Of a stretch of DNA of 64,000 bases, positions 22,409 to 34,840 are shown piece after piece. Each line of letters begins with the position of its first letter. Position 1 is the stretch's first letter. The notes below the pieces were generated by a model, which was not told the origin of the DNA, did no database searches, and saw nothing but the letters and a program-made list of their open reading frames with translations. Origin of the DNA: Azolla caroliniana. Taxonomy: Eukaryota; Polypodiophyta. The position numbers were made by a program, and so were the translations under genes. The DNA is taken from assembly GCA_043228905.1 (NCBI GenBank), contig JBHGNT010000020.1, forward strand, positions 4,154,001-4,218,000. The letters are read 5' to 3'.

Positions 22409-24392
22409 GAGGGTCTATGCCATCATCGTTGTCTCTTACTTTTCTATGTGGTACATACATTATGATACATACATACCATACATTATGATACATACATATA
22501 CATATAGAAGAATATGATCATGTCCTTTTTGTTCATGTATAGTAAATAGGAGATAGTAATTTGGAGTTCTCTTTAGGTATATGAAGTACAAACAAGATAG
22601 TCATTTTTAGGGTGTGACATTGGAAGTGAAGGCGAGATCTAGCATCAGCACGGATAAAAGATGAAATGCTGCAGATATTTAGATGTGTGTAGCTAACTAG
22701 GTAGACATTATGGTCATCTCTGCATTGTGTTTGCGCCCCTCTCACCTCATCTCTTAAGACCATGCTTGACTAAGTAGTGTATGTGTGTACACATACAACA
22801 GCGAATTGGCGATGGCGAAAGAAACAACATTGCATCCTATGAAGCCCGCGGGTGTTAGTAGACAATCTCATGGGACCCGTCTCGACAACATCCACGTTAG
22901 GAGGACCACAATCTTCAAAAAAGCTTGTGGTGTTGCATTACAAGTGTGTGATATCTTGAACCTTGACTAACAAACAAAAAAGGAAAGCCCTCTCCTCCTC
23001 CCTTAACACGAACGGATCAAGGAAAACTTCCCTAGTAGAATATATAATTATTCTCATCGCAATTCGGACTTTGTAAATCAGCAATAATTAAATAGCAATT
23101 TATTATTCCACATCATGGGTTGGAGTATTTAGTAGGTATTCAATGTAGCTCTCATTGCTTGTATATGTGTATGTTGTCCTCCTTATATGTACTTGGATTC
23201 AAAATTTAGTCCTTCTTGGGCTATTAGTTATTATATCCATCGAAATGACATAATTTAGGAATTGAAAAAAGTATTTCGGGTGATAGTGCGAAGTTCATAT
23301 TGGATGGTCTGAGCTAAAGGTCACATGTCTTATTTGGCAAAGCTTGATAAGAGAATGAGTGCATGGTTGATTATATAAGATTAGAAAAAATTGAAGAGGG
23401 TTGAAGGTATTATCATGTAAGGATTTGGAAAGCTCAAGAAACAATGTTAGGGTATTGTGTTAGATTATATCTCCATTGCAAGACAAATGTCAAAATAATC
23501 ACTGAAACAAGTAACCTTTGAAGCATCCAATTGCTTGTCCCATGCCATAAATCTTTTCCCGAAGGAGCTATATATTGGCCAATAACCACTTAAGTCTTTG
23601 TCCAACACATGAATATTATTAGTAAATTAAAGTCTTTCGTTTCAAGGGTGTAGTTAACAAAGTCAACTCATCAGCCTCTTTGTGACTGAATGAAAAACAT
23701 CACATGGCAAGACATGCTTTTATTCATGTGCTTGTTCTTTTAGTGGCTAACATGAAAAATGGAATGAACCTTGAAAGATAAAGATTATTAGAAATATTGA
23801 GAATCCGTTAGATAAGAGTTACAATCACATAGATGTATATATGAAAACAAACTTTCTATTACATATGACAGTGGCTTGCAGTGGTAGTCCACCCACACGC
23901 TCACACCTTAGAGCTTAGATGGGATCTAGACTAGTCGACTAGATAATAATGACAGCCGCTATGTAGGAGATAGAGAAAGTGGATTATATTCTTTGTTTAG
24001 TTTTAGTGTCACATTAAATGTGCAAGTATGTTGATAGTAGTTGATATATTCCTCTTTTGTCAATTGACTTGTCATTTAATATGACCCAACTTCCTAGATA
24101 CAAGCTATTGTTGAATAGTACTTGTCTTAAAGTCAATGACATTTCATTATTCAAGACTAAGTACATTGTAACACTAAGTACATCGTAACACTAAGTACAT
24201 CGTAACATGCCCAAAAAATATTCTTCTAGTCGACTTGACCATTAAATCCTATATTCCTACTTCCCTCTTTCTTAAATACATTATGTCCTACTCATCTATG
24301 ATTTCCTACATTGACACCTTATTTACGCATATGGTCAAGTTACACAATAGTTACTCCTCATTTGGGGCGCTATAAAAAATGTGCACTCTAAG
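22409..24392. other. Intergenic region
   Basis: No supported gene. It holds (CATA)n stretches near 22455-22505 and a short minisatellite at about 24150-24210 (unit ACACTAAGTACATCGTA, three copies). The right edge abuts a gypsy LTR. Confidence 0.6.
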
Positions 24393-24856
24393 TGTTAGAG
24401 TTATGATCTAAAGTAAGCCATATGATACAGATAAAAGATAGATAGATAGATAGAAAGGAGAGAGAGAAATAAGGGTGCCGATCCACCCGACCACCCCCGA
24501 GCGAAGGGATCGAGACGGACTCGAGCCTCGAGCCTCGATCGGTGTCCCATACCACCAGCGTGGCGTCGAGTCGTACCTGGTGTTGGCGCACTCGCTACAA
24601 GAGTTGACTCACCACGAAACAGAGTCTCAACGTAGTAAAGATCTCATCAAATGAGGGTAGTTAGGCCTCATATTTATAGCGATACTCAAGGCCCCCAAGC
24701 AAGTTCACACTTAGCCTAATGGGTTGTCTCAATCCTGAGGATTAAAAATAATCCTCCCCTTCTTTACACTCTCATTTAACCCTCACACTTATTCACATGT
24801 AAAGAATACTATGGTAAATTCTCACCACAGGATATTATATGGTCATGCCCGTAACA
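24393..24856 (-). repeat. Gypsy 3' LTR, 464 bp
   Basis: Same family as 3395-3878. In sense it starts TGTTACGGGCATGACC. A polypurine tract, in sense GAGGGGGGGAG, lies at 24859-24869 directly inside, so this is the 3' LTR of the minus-strand gypsy element that follows. It contains (GATA)n and a shortened GA tract. Confidence 0.88.
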
Positions 24857-24869
24857 TACTCCCCCCCTC

Positions 24870-25990
24870 TTTCAAACATTGTACTCTTGTAATGGAAAGT
24901 TAGTTCTAAGAGTATTTTCGTGTTCCCATGTGGCATCTTTGATACATTTATCCATCCATTTAATTTTATATTCTTAGATTATTTTAGTATGCAAATTTTT
25001 TGTTTTAACATCGAGAATTCTTTCTGGTACTTGTGGTTTAGAAGATAATTCTTTAGAACTAACCAGAGTTTCAGTTGTAACTGTATTATCGCCAGAACCT
25101 AGAAGTTCTTTTAAACGACTTACATGAAAAACTGGATGAATTTCAGCGCCATCGGGAAGAGCGAGACGATAGGCTGATGAACCAATGCGTTTGAGGACTT
25201 GAAAAGGTCCACAAAACCGTGGGGCTAACTTAGCGCACTTACCCGTAGACAATGTCTTAAAATTGTGAGGTACATGTAAAAATACCTTATGTCTAGGGTT
25301 GAATACACGAGGTTGCCTATTATGATCGATGTAAAAACGCACTCTATGTTGAGCTATTTTTATATTATCTCGTGTAATATGCAACATATCTTGCATATCC
25401 CAAAGAAAGTTTTGCGTACTTCACAACTCATCATGATGTATATTAACATCAATTGAGGCTCGTGGTTGAAAACCATACATCAACATAAAAGGACTATATC
25501 TCGTCGACGTATGCTTGGAGCTGTTATAAGCAAACTCCAAATTTGGGAGATAACGTTCCCATTTTGTTAGTTTTGCACCAACGTATGCTTGAAGCATTCC
25601 TCAATAATTTGATTTACTCGTTCTATTTCCCTGCTCAATGTAGTTTCTAACTTCTTAAAGACCCATGTTCAGAAGTTAGTAGTGAACTTTGGATCTTGAT
25701 CACTCACGATATCCATCGATAACCCATAAAAACGAAATAACTCATCAACGAATTAGTAAAAGCCAATTTAGGAGTTGTTACCGTGATTTTAGTAGCAATA
25801 AATCTAGCCATTTTAGTTAGTCTATCAACCACAACCCATATGACATCATGGCCTTTTTGGGTGCGAGGAAGGCTAACAATAAAATCCATGGATATATTTT
25901 CCCACTTATTATTGGGAATGTCCAAGGGATGTAAAAGTCCAACGGCTTTAAGTCACTCGACTTTCCCTATTGAGGGTGCATCATGGAATT
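24870..25990 (-). pseudogene. Gypsy integrase with C-terminal chromodomain, decayed
   Basis: Near 25900 the reading shows [20 protein letters not shown] and [18 protein letters not shown] of the integrase core. Further down come the C-terminal domain (KLAPRFCGPFQVLKRIGSSA, the GPF module, and HPVFHVSRLKELLG) and a chromodomain remnant (RILDVKTKNLHTKII, stop, EYKIKWMD, DATWEHE). This places the element among chromoviruses. Frameshifts and stops are present throughout. Confidence 0.82.
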
Positions 25991-27244
25991 AAAAAAGAAT
26001 TCTCTTTTTGACCTCATGCAAATCTGGAACACAAACCGTCTCATTACGGTAGAGCAGACCGTTAGCAATGTGGAAGAATTCCTTTGAGGATGTGGTGGTG
26101 TATGTTCCAAATTCAACTTTTGCCCAGTATTTTGCAATAACTGTCATCCAGATACTTTCCTCGAAGGTGATTATAAAGATCTGATGTTATTTCAGTGAAG
26201 CTAAGCATGTTAACTTCACTGATGCGACTTAATGCATCAGTGATAGTGTTCATGGAGCCTTTACGATATCGTATGTAAAAATTAAAGTCCTGGATGAAAT
26301 CAACCCATTATGCCTTACGACCTTTCAGGTCTTGTTGGTCACAAAAATATTTCAAGGACTCGTGGTCCGTAGTTACCACAAAACGATTTCCATAAAGATA
26401 ATGGTGCCATGTTTTGAGCGCATGTATAATTGCAAATAACTCATTTTCTTAAACGGTATACCGACATTGAGTAGAATCAAGTTTCTTACTCTCAAATGCT
26501 ATTGGTTTACCGTCTTGATATAAAACAACACCTATAGCATAATCGCTTGCATTGGTTTTAACCTCAAAAGGTTTTGAAGGATCAGGTAAAAGAAACGAAG
26601 GAGCCTTGCATACCAGGTCCTTGAGTTCCTTAAACTGGGAGTAATTACGAAGGGATTTTCGCAAAAACTCGACAAAACCAAGGAATGATCGAACTTCTCG
26701 AATATTTCAAAGAGTGGGGCAAGGGATATGAATTCTTGATCGTTACTTTATTCAAGCGTCGGTAATTAATACACATGTGCCATGTGCCCTCTTTCTTTTT
26801 TACCAAGAGAACAGGTGCACCCCATGGACATTTACTATAATGTATATAACCCATTTGTGAATAGTCCTTGAGTTGCTTAGATACCTCATCCTCTTCGGAT
26901 CGACTTAAGCGATAAGGGGGTATAATTATTGGTGCAACACCAGGTACAATATCTATACGATGGTCTATATTACGTTTAGGAGGTAACCCATGTGGTAGTT
27001 CACTTGGAAAAACATCATGAAAATCATTTAAGATTTTATCGAGTTGTTGTTCAAAATATGTCAATTGACCTGAGACGTTCGGATCAAGTACACAATAAAA
27101 TAAAGAAGAAAAAGACAACTCAGATATAGATGGAGAGGAAATAATCGAAAGGGATTGTTTATTTACACATTGAATAAAATGAGTACAATTGTTTAGTACA
27201 AAGGAAATGGAATGAAGAACCCAATCAATAGACAAAGTCAAGAG
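25991..27244 (-). pseudogene. Gypsy reverse transcriptase and RNase H, decayed
   Basis: RT features near 27000-26760: [20 protein letters not shown], then [20 protein letters not shown] and [17 protein letters not shown], a CVDYR-type box with Cys-Ile-Asn. RNase H entry near 26660-26450 has LPDPSKPFEVKTNASDYAIG and IAFESKKLDSTQCRYTV. Part of the RT palm, including the FLDD box, is missing, and stops occur, so it is inactive. Confidence 0.82.
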
Positions 27245-27420
27245 TTTTTATTATAAAACAAGGGATAACCTAATATTATATCAATGGTACAAAGATTCAT
27301 TACATGGAAGTCTACTTCCTCTACGTAAGTATCAATAGAAATTATTAATGAATGAATCGCCCCGTTGATATATTGTACTCTTCCATCAGTCAAGTGCACC
27401 CTATAGGTGTGATCACTTAC
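27245..27420 (-). pseudogene. Gypsy protease, C-terminal half
   Basis: The frame HTYRVHLTDGRVQYINGAIH and later LCTIDIILGYPLFYN is the C-terminal half of a retropepsin-like protease with its ILG flap motif. The N-terminal half continues at 28092-28300 beyond a solo LTR. Confidence 0.7.
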
Positions 27421-28091
27421 GATGTCGCGGAAATTCGTGTGTGCATGTCGGATAGGACGAGACCACGAGGGTCTTGGACTAGGGAGTAAGAGGAGGGAGA
27501 GAAGCTTGGGAGTTCAACCAAGAAGGAAGAGAAAGATTAAGATTCAAGAGAATAATATCTAAACAAGACAATATACATTATGGAAAGCATTGCACCAATT
27601 ACAATCATGGTCGTGTAGGCCGAATGTAAAACGAGATCCTAAAACCCAAAATTCCGAAACCCTAATGGCAACCCAAAGAAACCCAAAAAGTGCAAGCCCC
27701 TCAAAAATGACCCCTCACTCCCTTTTATAGTAGTGAGGGGTGAGGCACATTACATAAAGAAGTGGTCAACCCCCCTTTCTTTCAATGGGGGAATATTCGC
27801 CTTGATCTTAGGAGAGATTGATGGAGCCTTAACTCCCTCTCCTCACACACACACTATGCCCACTACTCACTACACCCGTACTTCATGTACTCTTCCTTTA
27901 GTCTACATGTGCATGTGCACATAAGTGCACATCACATTTACATTTCATGAATTCTCTCCTCACACACACACTATGCCCACTACTCACTACACCCGTACTT
28001 CATGTACTCTCCCTTTAGTCTACATGTGCATGTGCACATAAGTGCACATCACATTTACACTTCATGAATTTTCGCAGTGCACTTTTAACAC
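27421..28091 (-). mobile_element. Solo LTR, about 671 bp, TSD CTTAC
   Basis: CTTAC flanks it at 27416-27420 and 28092-28096, and the host protease sequence resumes on both sides. The edges read GATGTCGCGG and TTAACAC, so canonical TG/CA ends would sit at 27423 and 28090 with one to three extra bases; I am less sure of these edges. A TATA box on the minus strand (CTATAAAAGGGAG) near 27725 gives minus sense. The U3 holds a 116-bp tandem duplication. Confidence 0.78.
27836..28067 (-). repeat. 116-bp tandem duplication inside solo LTR
   Basis: 27836-27951 and 27952-28067 are nearly identical (about two differences by eye), each starting CTCTCCTCACACACACAC and ending TTTCATGAATT or a close variant. 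Confidence 0.92.
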
Positions 28092-29070
28092 CTTACATTT
28101 ACCCTTCCTTTTTTACATTTGTTTCTTTAACAAATCTTCCAAGTGCATGCACATCCCCATTTGATCCATCCCACTTGGTTTTCTTACCATGGCCTAAAAT
28201 CCTCACGGCAACGGTGAGTTGGATTCCTCATATCTTAACCAAACGATCATTCACAAAGTTGTGTGAGCTTCCCGAATCAAATAAAAATTGTACGGGAGAT
28301 CCATAGATATACCCGTTTGCACGTAGTAAATCATTGGGTTTCAATACATAATTTGGGAAAGAACATTGACAATTACTTAAATGATGTGTATAGACCCCAA
28401 GGACATTAGGAATCTGACCTTTATGGTTTGCAACTTTTGTTTTGTTGTCGTGCTCTTTTCGTTGGAGCTTTTGACATTGTTCTTTTGTATGACCCTTCTT
28501 TTTGTAGAATATGTAAAAAGGATGTTGTCGCTTACAATCGCGATCCATGAATTCGTTGGGTGTCTTGCGTTTCCCAACGAATTGCGACTGCTTCGTCCCG
28601 GGCGCTTCATTGGGTTTGTTATGGTCCTTCTTTGAAGTGCGTTGATAGCGAAGAACTATTTCAACAGCCTCTTCGAAGGATTTTGGATCCTTATCGTGCA
28701 CTATCCAGTGATAGTCCGAATTAGGGATGCCATTGACAAAACAAGCTATTAACCAATTGTCCCCTTCTAGACCCGATTTTTGGATTTGGGTTCTAGCATT
28801 GTGAACATAGTCTTCTCACGGGGAAAACATCTTGCTAGAGAGGTTCATTAAAGCTTGTGTTGCCTCGGTTCGAGAGGGAGGTTGCATAAATTGGCCCTAA
28901 AAACTGTGATAAAATTTGTATAGGTATCGAGCAATTTCCCCAAAGTTTGGAGCCCATGCCATCAAGCGGCGACCTTACCCCCTAGTTCTCGGTCGACATA
29001 TGCAATCTTCGTACTATCTGGCGTGGGATAGAGCTCAAAATGAGACTCCTATCGGCCCCCATCCACGTGT
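28092..29070 (-). pseudogene. Gypsy gag and N-terminal half of protease
   Basis: Gag shows SHFELYPTPDSTKIAYVDRE near 29030, an MQPPSRTEATQALMNLSSKM segment near 28870 and DPKSFEEAVEIVLRY near 28690. The zinc knuckle near 28500 (FYIFYKKKGHTKEQC) has lost its first Cys to Tyr. The protease active site is intact as VQFLFDSGSSHNFVNDRLV near 28270. Several stops interrupt the frame. It belongs to the element with its 3' LTR at 24393-24856. Confidence 0.8.
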
Positions 29071-29084
29071 AGGTTTGTGTTTCG

Positions 29085-29310
29085 ATTCCCAATGAGGACC
29101 ACACATGGTCGCTCATTCCTGTTGGTGTTCATGTCTTCGATGAGGACCGCACATGGTCACGCTCACGCTCGTCGGTGTTCGTGCCTTCGATGAGGACCAT
29201 ACGTGATCGCTCAAGCCCGTTGGTGCTTCAATTGCCGATAAGGACCATGTGATGCATGGTCGCTCACATTCACTTGTGTTCTATTCTCTGGTGAGGACCA
29301 CACATGATCA
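29085..29310 (-). repeat. Minisatellite in gag N-terminal region
   Basis: About four copies of a unit of roughly 55-60 bp containing GATGAGGACC(A/G)(C/T)ACATGGTCGCTCA. The copy nearest gag reads through in frame as NTNRNERPCVVLIGNRNTN, so the repeat expands the N-terminal coding or leader region. Confidence 0.7.
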
Positions 29311-29395
29311 GGCACTCCTCAACCTACTCCAGTTTTCTCTTTTACCTCAACCCTACACCACGCTTTCGAAAAGGCGGTCTTAAAGGGGAGGATAA

Positions 29396-29914
29396 TGTCA
29401 CAGACAAGACAACAATCATGTCAAGATTCAAACTCTTCACCTCTTGTATATAATCAAGTATTATATTCTAACCAACGCATTCAAATACACGGTCATGTTC
29501 TTTCTATGTTAGTAGATTATTAGTAGATTATCTATTCCAAGTTCTAAGAGTTTTTAGAAGCTTCCAAAAAGCTCAAGAAGCTTCTGCATGAAAATGGGTT
29601 GATGCATGGAACTACATGTAGAGGCCACAAACATGTATAAATACTTGTAACTTCCTTGATCCCTTTGAAGGGATTCAACACCAGTCATTGACACATCAAT
29701 CTAGTATTCTTGTTTAGCCCCATCTTCTCTTCTTGATTTACATCTCTGTCTTTATGCTCTTGTATTGTTCCTAGTGTCTTAAGTTCCTCATCTCATCGCA
29801 CCCAACTTCTCGAGTTTCTAGCCTCATCACGTCGAGTTCCACGTTCGTAACCTTATCGGTCGTAGCCTTGTCATCTGTGCTTTGTTGTAGTCTAGCGTTG
29901 GTGTGTCCATGACA
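29396..29914 (+). repeat. Gypsy LTR, 519 bp
   Basis: Begins TGTCACAGACAAG directly after a polypurine tract (AAAGGGGAGGATAA, 29382-29395) and a short pol tail, and ends GTGTCCATGACA. It is therefore a 3' LTR in plus orientation. Immediately downstream is integrase sequence of another gypsy element. Confidence 0.8.
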
Positions 29915-30218
29915 CCTTGGTCCAAATCACGCATTGCCAGGGACATCTCGACGCTATAAGGAGTTCAAGCGGCAAGATAACTTACTTTTCTAGAAGAATC
30001 TCCTTTATGTCCCCGATGGATCACCACGCCTTCGAGTGTTGGAGCGTTGTCATGATGCCCGTATGGGTGGAAACTTTGGTATTGCCAAGACCATGAAACT
30101 AGTGAAGCAATCATTTTGGTGTTGCCTCATTTACAACAATTTGTTGAAGATTATGTTCGCACATGTGGCACATGCTGTCGAGCCAAAATGCCTAAGCATC
30201 ATCCTTATGGGTTATTAC
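29915..30218 (+). pseudogene. Gypsy integrase zinc-finger region
   Basis: The plus frame reads RLRVLERCHDARMGGNFGIA and KLVKQSFW; a +1 shift later restores DYVRTCGTCCRAKMPKHHPYG. These are the H-H-C-C residues of the integrase N-terminal zinc domain. The sequence is cut at 30218 by a copia element and resumes at 35409 with LQPLTTPSKPW, an exact continuation. Confidence 0.85.
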
Positions 30219-30759
30219 TATCGAGAAATCGATGCGGAATAGATCACAATAAACGAACTACGCGCTGAAATACGAATCACAAAAATGCCAGAAAAACAAG
30301 ACACACAACAGTGCATAGAGATTTACGTGGAAACCCTAAAACGGGGAAAACCACGGGTGAACATATTTCTTCAATTTTGTATATACAACATCGAGAGGAA
30401 TACAACACTTTGTCGAGTGTATCAGCCGCACAAGGCTCTTCGCGTCTGCTGTTACTCACACAACTATGGCATGGCTCACACTTCTCTCTCTTACACTCTC
30501 ACTCGTTCTCTTACTCTGTTCGTCTCACTAACACACACACTAAAAGTTTGCCCTAGTTGCATATATACTTACGCAATTTTCTGGTTATTTACATACGTAG
30601 CCCTCGTGGAGCGCACACTTAGACTATTTACAAGTATAGTCTCCCAAGTTGGCTATTTACACGATTCCGGTTTCGGCCTCGACCGATAAACTCGGCTCCT
30701 CGATTGTCAGCTTTCTGGATGGTCGGATCTTCTTCGCAATGGAGGGACATATCCCAACA
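30219..30759 (-). repeat. Copia 3' LTR
   Basis: Paired with 34856-35408. The left edge is mutated (TATCGAG instead of TGTCGAG). A polypurine tract, in sense AAGGGGGAGTT, lies at 30760-30770. Confidence 0.92.
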
Positions 30760-30770
30760 AACTCCCCCTT

Positions 30771-31500
30771 CACTCCTATGGGAGGAAATCTGTCAGTCAT
30801 GTATTCTCTCGACAGACTTTGAGTCTGTCCAAAGGTAGGTTCTTCGTCAGCATGTCGGATCCATTTTCGTTAGTATGGATCTTCTCAAGAGCAAATTCTC
30901 CTTCTTCGACTCTCTCTCGTAACCAGTGATACCTTCTCTGTATGTGCTTGGTCTGGGAGTGATATGCCGCATTCTTGGCTAGGTGTATGGCGCTTTGGCT
31001 ATCACAATGCCTAATTCGGTGAGAAAATTTCTCATCCAGATAAGCTCTTTTCCGGCCTCTACCGTTGCCATATACTCTGCCTTTGTAGTCGATAAGGCTA
31101 TGTCAAACTTTTGCAGTCGTGACTACCATGACACTACTCCCCCTACATAGGTCATCACGTACCCTAACGTGGATCGGTTCGAGTCGACATCTCCTGACAT
31201 GTTCGAAACGGTAAAACCTTCCAACACAGGTTTTCCAACACCATACCTTAGGCACACCCCCGAGGTGCCCTTTAAGTACCTAAGTATCCATTTCACTGCT
31301 GCCTAGTGTTCTCTCCCTGGATTACTCATATATCGGCTTACTACTCCCACAACAAATGTTATGTCCAGTCTCGTACAGACCATAGCATACATTAGACTGC
31401 TGACTATTGAGGCATATGGTACCTTCTTCATCTCAGTCTTTTCCTTCTACCCTTTCGGACCCTACTTTGCATTCAATCTATAGTTTGTTGGCAACACTGA
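30771..31500 (-). pseudogene. Copia RNase H and RT tail
   Basis: This region lies between the polypurine tract and the RT frame, in the correct order for RNase H. Short stretches typical of copia RNase H are visible, but several frameshifts break them. Confidence 0.65.
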
Positions 31501-32259
31501 GCTGACTGGCTTTGCATTCTACATGTTGAACCTCTCTAGGATCTTCGTCACATACTTCTGTTGTGACAACCATAGCACCTTCCAAGCTTTGTCTCGAGTT
31601 ATGTGCATTCCTAGGATTTGCTTCACCGGTCCAAGGTCTTTCATGGCAAAGGATTTGCCGAGAGCTTTCTTCAAGCTTCCAATCTTCCTTGCATCTTGAC
31701 TGACTATCAACATATCATCAACATATAGCAAGAGAATCAAGAAATCTCCTTCCTCTTACCTTTTGACAAACACACAATGATCGGCCTGTGTTTTCTAGAA
31801 CCGATGTTCCATCATGAAGGACTCGAATTTCTTGTACCATTGGCATGGAGCTTGTTTCAATCCGTACAAGCTTTTCCTCAGTCGACACACCAGGTTCTCT
31901 TTCCCTTTCTCCTCAAAGCCTTCGGGTTGCTGCATGTAGATTTCTTCTTCTAGCTCCTAATGCAAAAATGCGGTTTTGACATCCAACTGTTTGATCTCTA
32001 GATCCATGTTGGCCGCTATGCTCAGAACAGTTTGTATGGATGTCATCTTCATGACTGGTGCGAATATTTCGTCAAAGTTGACACCCTTCCTTTGTTGGAA
32101 ACCCTTCACCACTATGTGGGCTTTATACCTGGGCTCGTTGTCGACTTCTCTAGTCTTGACCCTGTAGACCCATTTATTCATGAGTGCTCTCTTATCTTTT
32201 AGCAGCTCTACTAGGTCATAGGTGTAATTCGCGTGCAAGGATTCCATCTCCTCTTGCAT
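31501..32259 (-). pseudogene. Copia reverse transcriptase
   Basis: The entry at 32259 has MQEEMESLHANYTYDLVELL, WVYRVKTREVDNEPRYKAHI and DLEIKQLDVKTAFLH. The catalytic box LLLYVDDMLIVSQDA is at about 31720, followed by SFAMKDLGPVKQILGMHITR. The YVDD motif is intact, but stops separate the fingers from the palm. Confidence 0.88.
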
Positions 32260-33492
32260 CGCGTTCAGTCATTTTTCTCTGCTCTCATCGGCAATGGCTT
32301 CTTCATAGCACTCCGGTTCACCGTCATCAGTCAAGAGGATGTATTGAGTGGCATATGTAATCGGTGCCTTCCTTTCTCTGAGTGGGTACCTTCGTCCACT
32401 CGTTGTTGGCTCTCTTCTGGATGTCTCTACCAACTCTTCTCTTTGCTCTAGATTCTGCTCATCAATCGGCATCTCTAGGTTGGACAACTCCAACTCATAT
32501 TCCTCAATTGATTTTAGTAGGTTTGTCGACTATGACTCATAGTCTGTCGGTCTTTCCGAGTTAACCGACTCAGATTCGGCTCTGTCGGCCAGCTGTCTCG
32601 TTACAACTATCGGTGACGACTCACTTGGCCTTAAGTCGATGGTAGTTGAGGTTGACTGGGGAGTTGGTTCCGACTTCTGTTGCTTCCAGTCTTCAATTGT
32701 CTTGTCTTCTAGAAAGACTACATCCCGACTTCTCACTATCTTCTTGTTGACTAAGTCCCACAACTTGTAGCTGAACTCATCTTCTGAGTATCCCATGAAT
32801 ATGCATGCTTTCGATTTGCTGTCGAGCTTTGACCTCTGATCCTTTGGTACATGCATATACGCCAAACATCCAAACACCTTCAGATGTTGATAAGAGACAT
32901 CCTTAGTTGTCCACACCCTTTGTGGGACATCACCCTTTAATGGTACTGAGGGAGACCTGTTGATCAGATAGACAGTTTTGTACATCGCCTCAACCCAATA
33001 GGATTTCGGTAGTTTCGCATGAGAGAGCATGCTCCGCACTCTCTCCATGATCATTCGATTCATCCTCTCTACTAGCTCGTTCAACTCTGGGGTCTTTGGT
33101 ACTATGTATTTGATTCGAATACCTTGGCACTTGCAGTATTCTTCAAACTGCCCTTTATATTCACCATCGTTGCCGGTTTGAACAACCTTTAGTTTCCGAC
33201 CCGACTCTCTTTTAGTTCTTGCATGGAACTCCTGGAAAACTGACAGTACTTGATCCTTTGACTTCAGAACGAAGGCCCATGTCTTCCGACTATAGTCATC
33301 AATAAACATTAAAAAGTATTGTCCTCCTCGATGCGATGGAGCATCCACATAGCACACATCCGTGTGCTCTAGTTCCAGTGCAGCTTCTCTTCTCCGCGGT
33401 GGTCTCGAGTGCAATGCCGCCCTGTTCTGCTTTCCGGCTAAGTAGTCGACACACTTCTCCAGGTGCACTCCCTTGACTTCTCGTAGAAGTTT
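32260..33492 (-). pseudogene. Copia integrase
   Basis: One frame of 312 residues (32530-33468) holds LEHTDVCYVDAPSHRGGQYF, FIDDYSRKTWAFVLKSKDQV, then VPKTPELNELVERMNRMIM and the KVFGCLAYMHVP segment. The core D,D(35)E catalytic triad appears disturbed: the second Asp region reads TGNDGEYKGQF and the Glu lies in the PELNELVE context. A linker (32269-32493) with RRYPLRERKAPITYATQYIL leads to RT. Confidence 0.88.
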
Positions 33493-33972
33493 CTAGTTGG
33501 CTAACAGGTGCATTCCCTTCTCACTCATGTGGCCTAGCCTCTTATGCCATATCTTCCCTGCCGAGTCAACTGCCACGTTTACTTTCGATTTGCACAATCG
33601 GGCATGCATCATGTACAATGTGCCTTCTTTCTGTGCTCGGGCCACTATGAGATTTCCTCCGCAGAACTTCCACTTGCCATTCCAAAAACTACCACTATAG
33701 CCTTCGTTGTCAAGCCTTCCAGTTGATATAAGATTCAATCTGATATCGGGGACGTGTGAAACATCCTTCAATGTCTATCGACACCCTGTCGACGTCGTCA
33801 AGCAGACACTTTCGACTCCGGTTATCTTGCACTCTCCACTATCACCCATCTTTACAAAGCCATGATCCCCATCTATGTAAGTCGAGAAGTACTCTCTCGA
33901 CGGAGTAATATGGAAGGATGCGCTAGAATCAATCACCCAAGTGCACTCTTCGCTTGCAAGGTTTGCACTTGT
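33493..33972 (-). pseudogene. Copia protease and GAG pre-integrase domain
   Basis: The protease active site reads WVIDSSASFHIT, in place of the usual DSGAS/DTGAS, which argues for inactivity. LKDVSHVPDIRLNLISTGRL and IWHKRLGHMSEKGMHLL (the pre-integrase zinc region) follow. Confidence 0.82.
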
Positions 33973-34827
33973 CTATTCACAGATGAACATGAGTTCCTCA
34001 TTGCTCGTAGCAATGGCCGAAGTGTTCTTTTCATCCGGAATTTTCTGGGGTTCAACATTATTTCTAACACTCTTGTCTTTTCTCATGTGTCGGAAGTCCT
34101 TCTGGAAGTGTCCAGATTTTCCGCAATAAAAGCACACAGGCTTACCTTTGAACTTCGATCTGGCGCGGGATTTGTCTGTTCGTTGTAGACTTCTTCTTCG
34201 TCGGTCTCTTCCTTTGTCCATATGTGGAGTCAGATTCGACTCCGTTTGGGACAGGACTCCTTTGTCTTTCCTCCTTGCCTCCTCGTTTAGGATGCTTGTC
34301 TTTACCGTCTATAAAGACAAGTTCTCTTCTTGATAGGAGGTGTTGAGAGTAACCACCAGGTTCTCCCAGCTTTCCGGCAGTGTACACATCAACAGGATGG
34401 CCTGCATTGCATCATTCAGGGGAAACTTGGTCGCAACAAGTTGATTTACATACCCCATAAATGTGTTGATGTGTTTGAAGATGCTCTCGCCGTCTCTGTA
34501 TTTCAGCCGTACGATTTTTCTCATTAGCGAGGTTTTGTTTAGCACGTTCTTCCTCTCATACAGACCCGACAGCTTCTGCCACATCTCATAAGCATTTGTC
34601 TCGTTCGCCACATGCTGAAGGACACTTACATCGACACATTGTTGGATAGTAGCCATGGCCTTTCTGTTTAGGAGCTTCCAATCCGACTCCAATACCCCCT
34701 TGGGTATTTCAGCTCTGTTGATTGGCTCATACAGGTCTTTTACTATGAGAAGGTCTTCCATCTTTATCTTCCAATCTGCATAGTTCTGTGAGTTCATACC
34801 TGGGAAACCGCTAACGCCTCCTTCCAT
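33973..34827 (-). pseudogene. Copia gag
   Basis: Starts at an ATG at 34827, 13 bases inside the primer site, with FPGMNSQNYADWKIKMEDLL. Continues with VSVLQHVANETNAYEMWQKL and a zinc knuckle CFYCGKSGHFQKDF, whose last Cys is Phe. A frameshift near 34310 divides capsid from nucleocapsid. Confidence 0.88.
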
Positions 34828-34840
34828 GTTTGCACCTCAA

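Noticed and set aside
22785-22970. Short plus frame with RRTTIFKKACG, reminiscent of a MADS-box
   Set aside because: Only a dozen residues resemble a MADS domain, key basic positions are missing, and no further exon fits.
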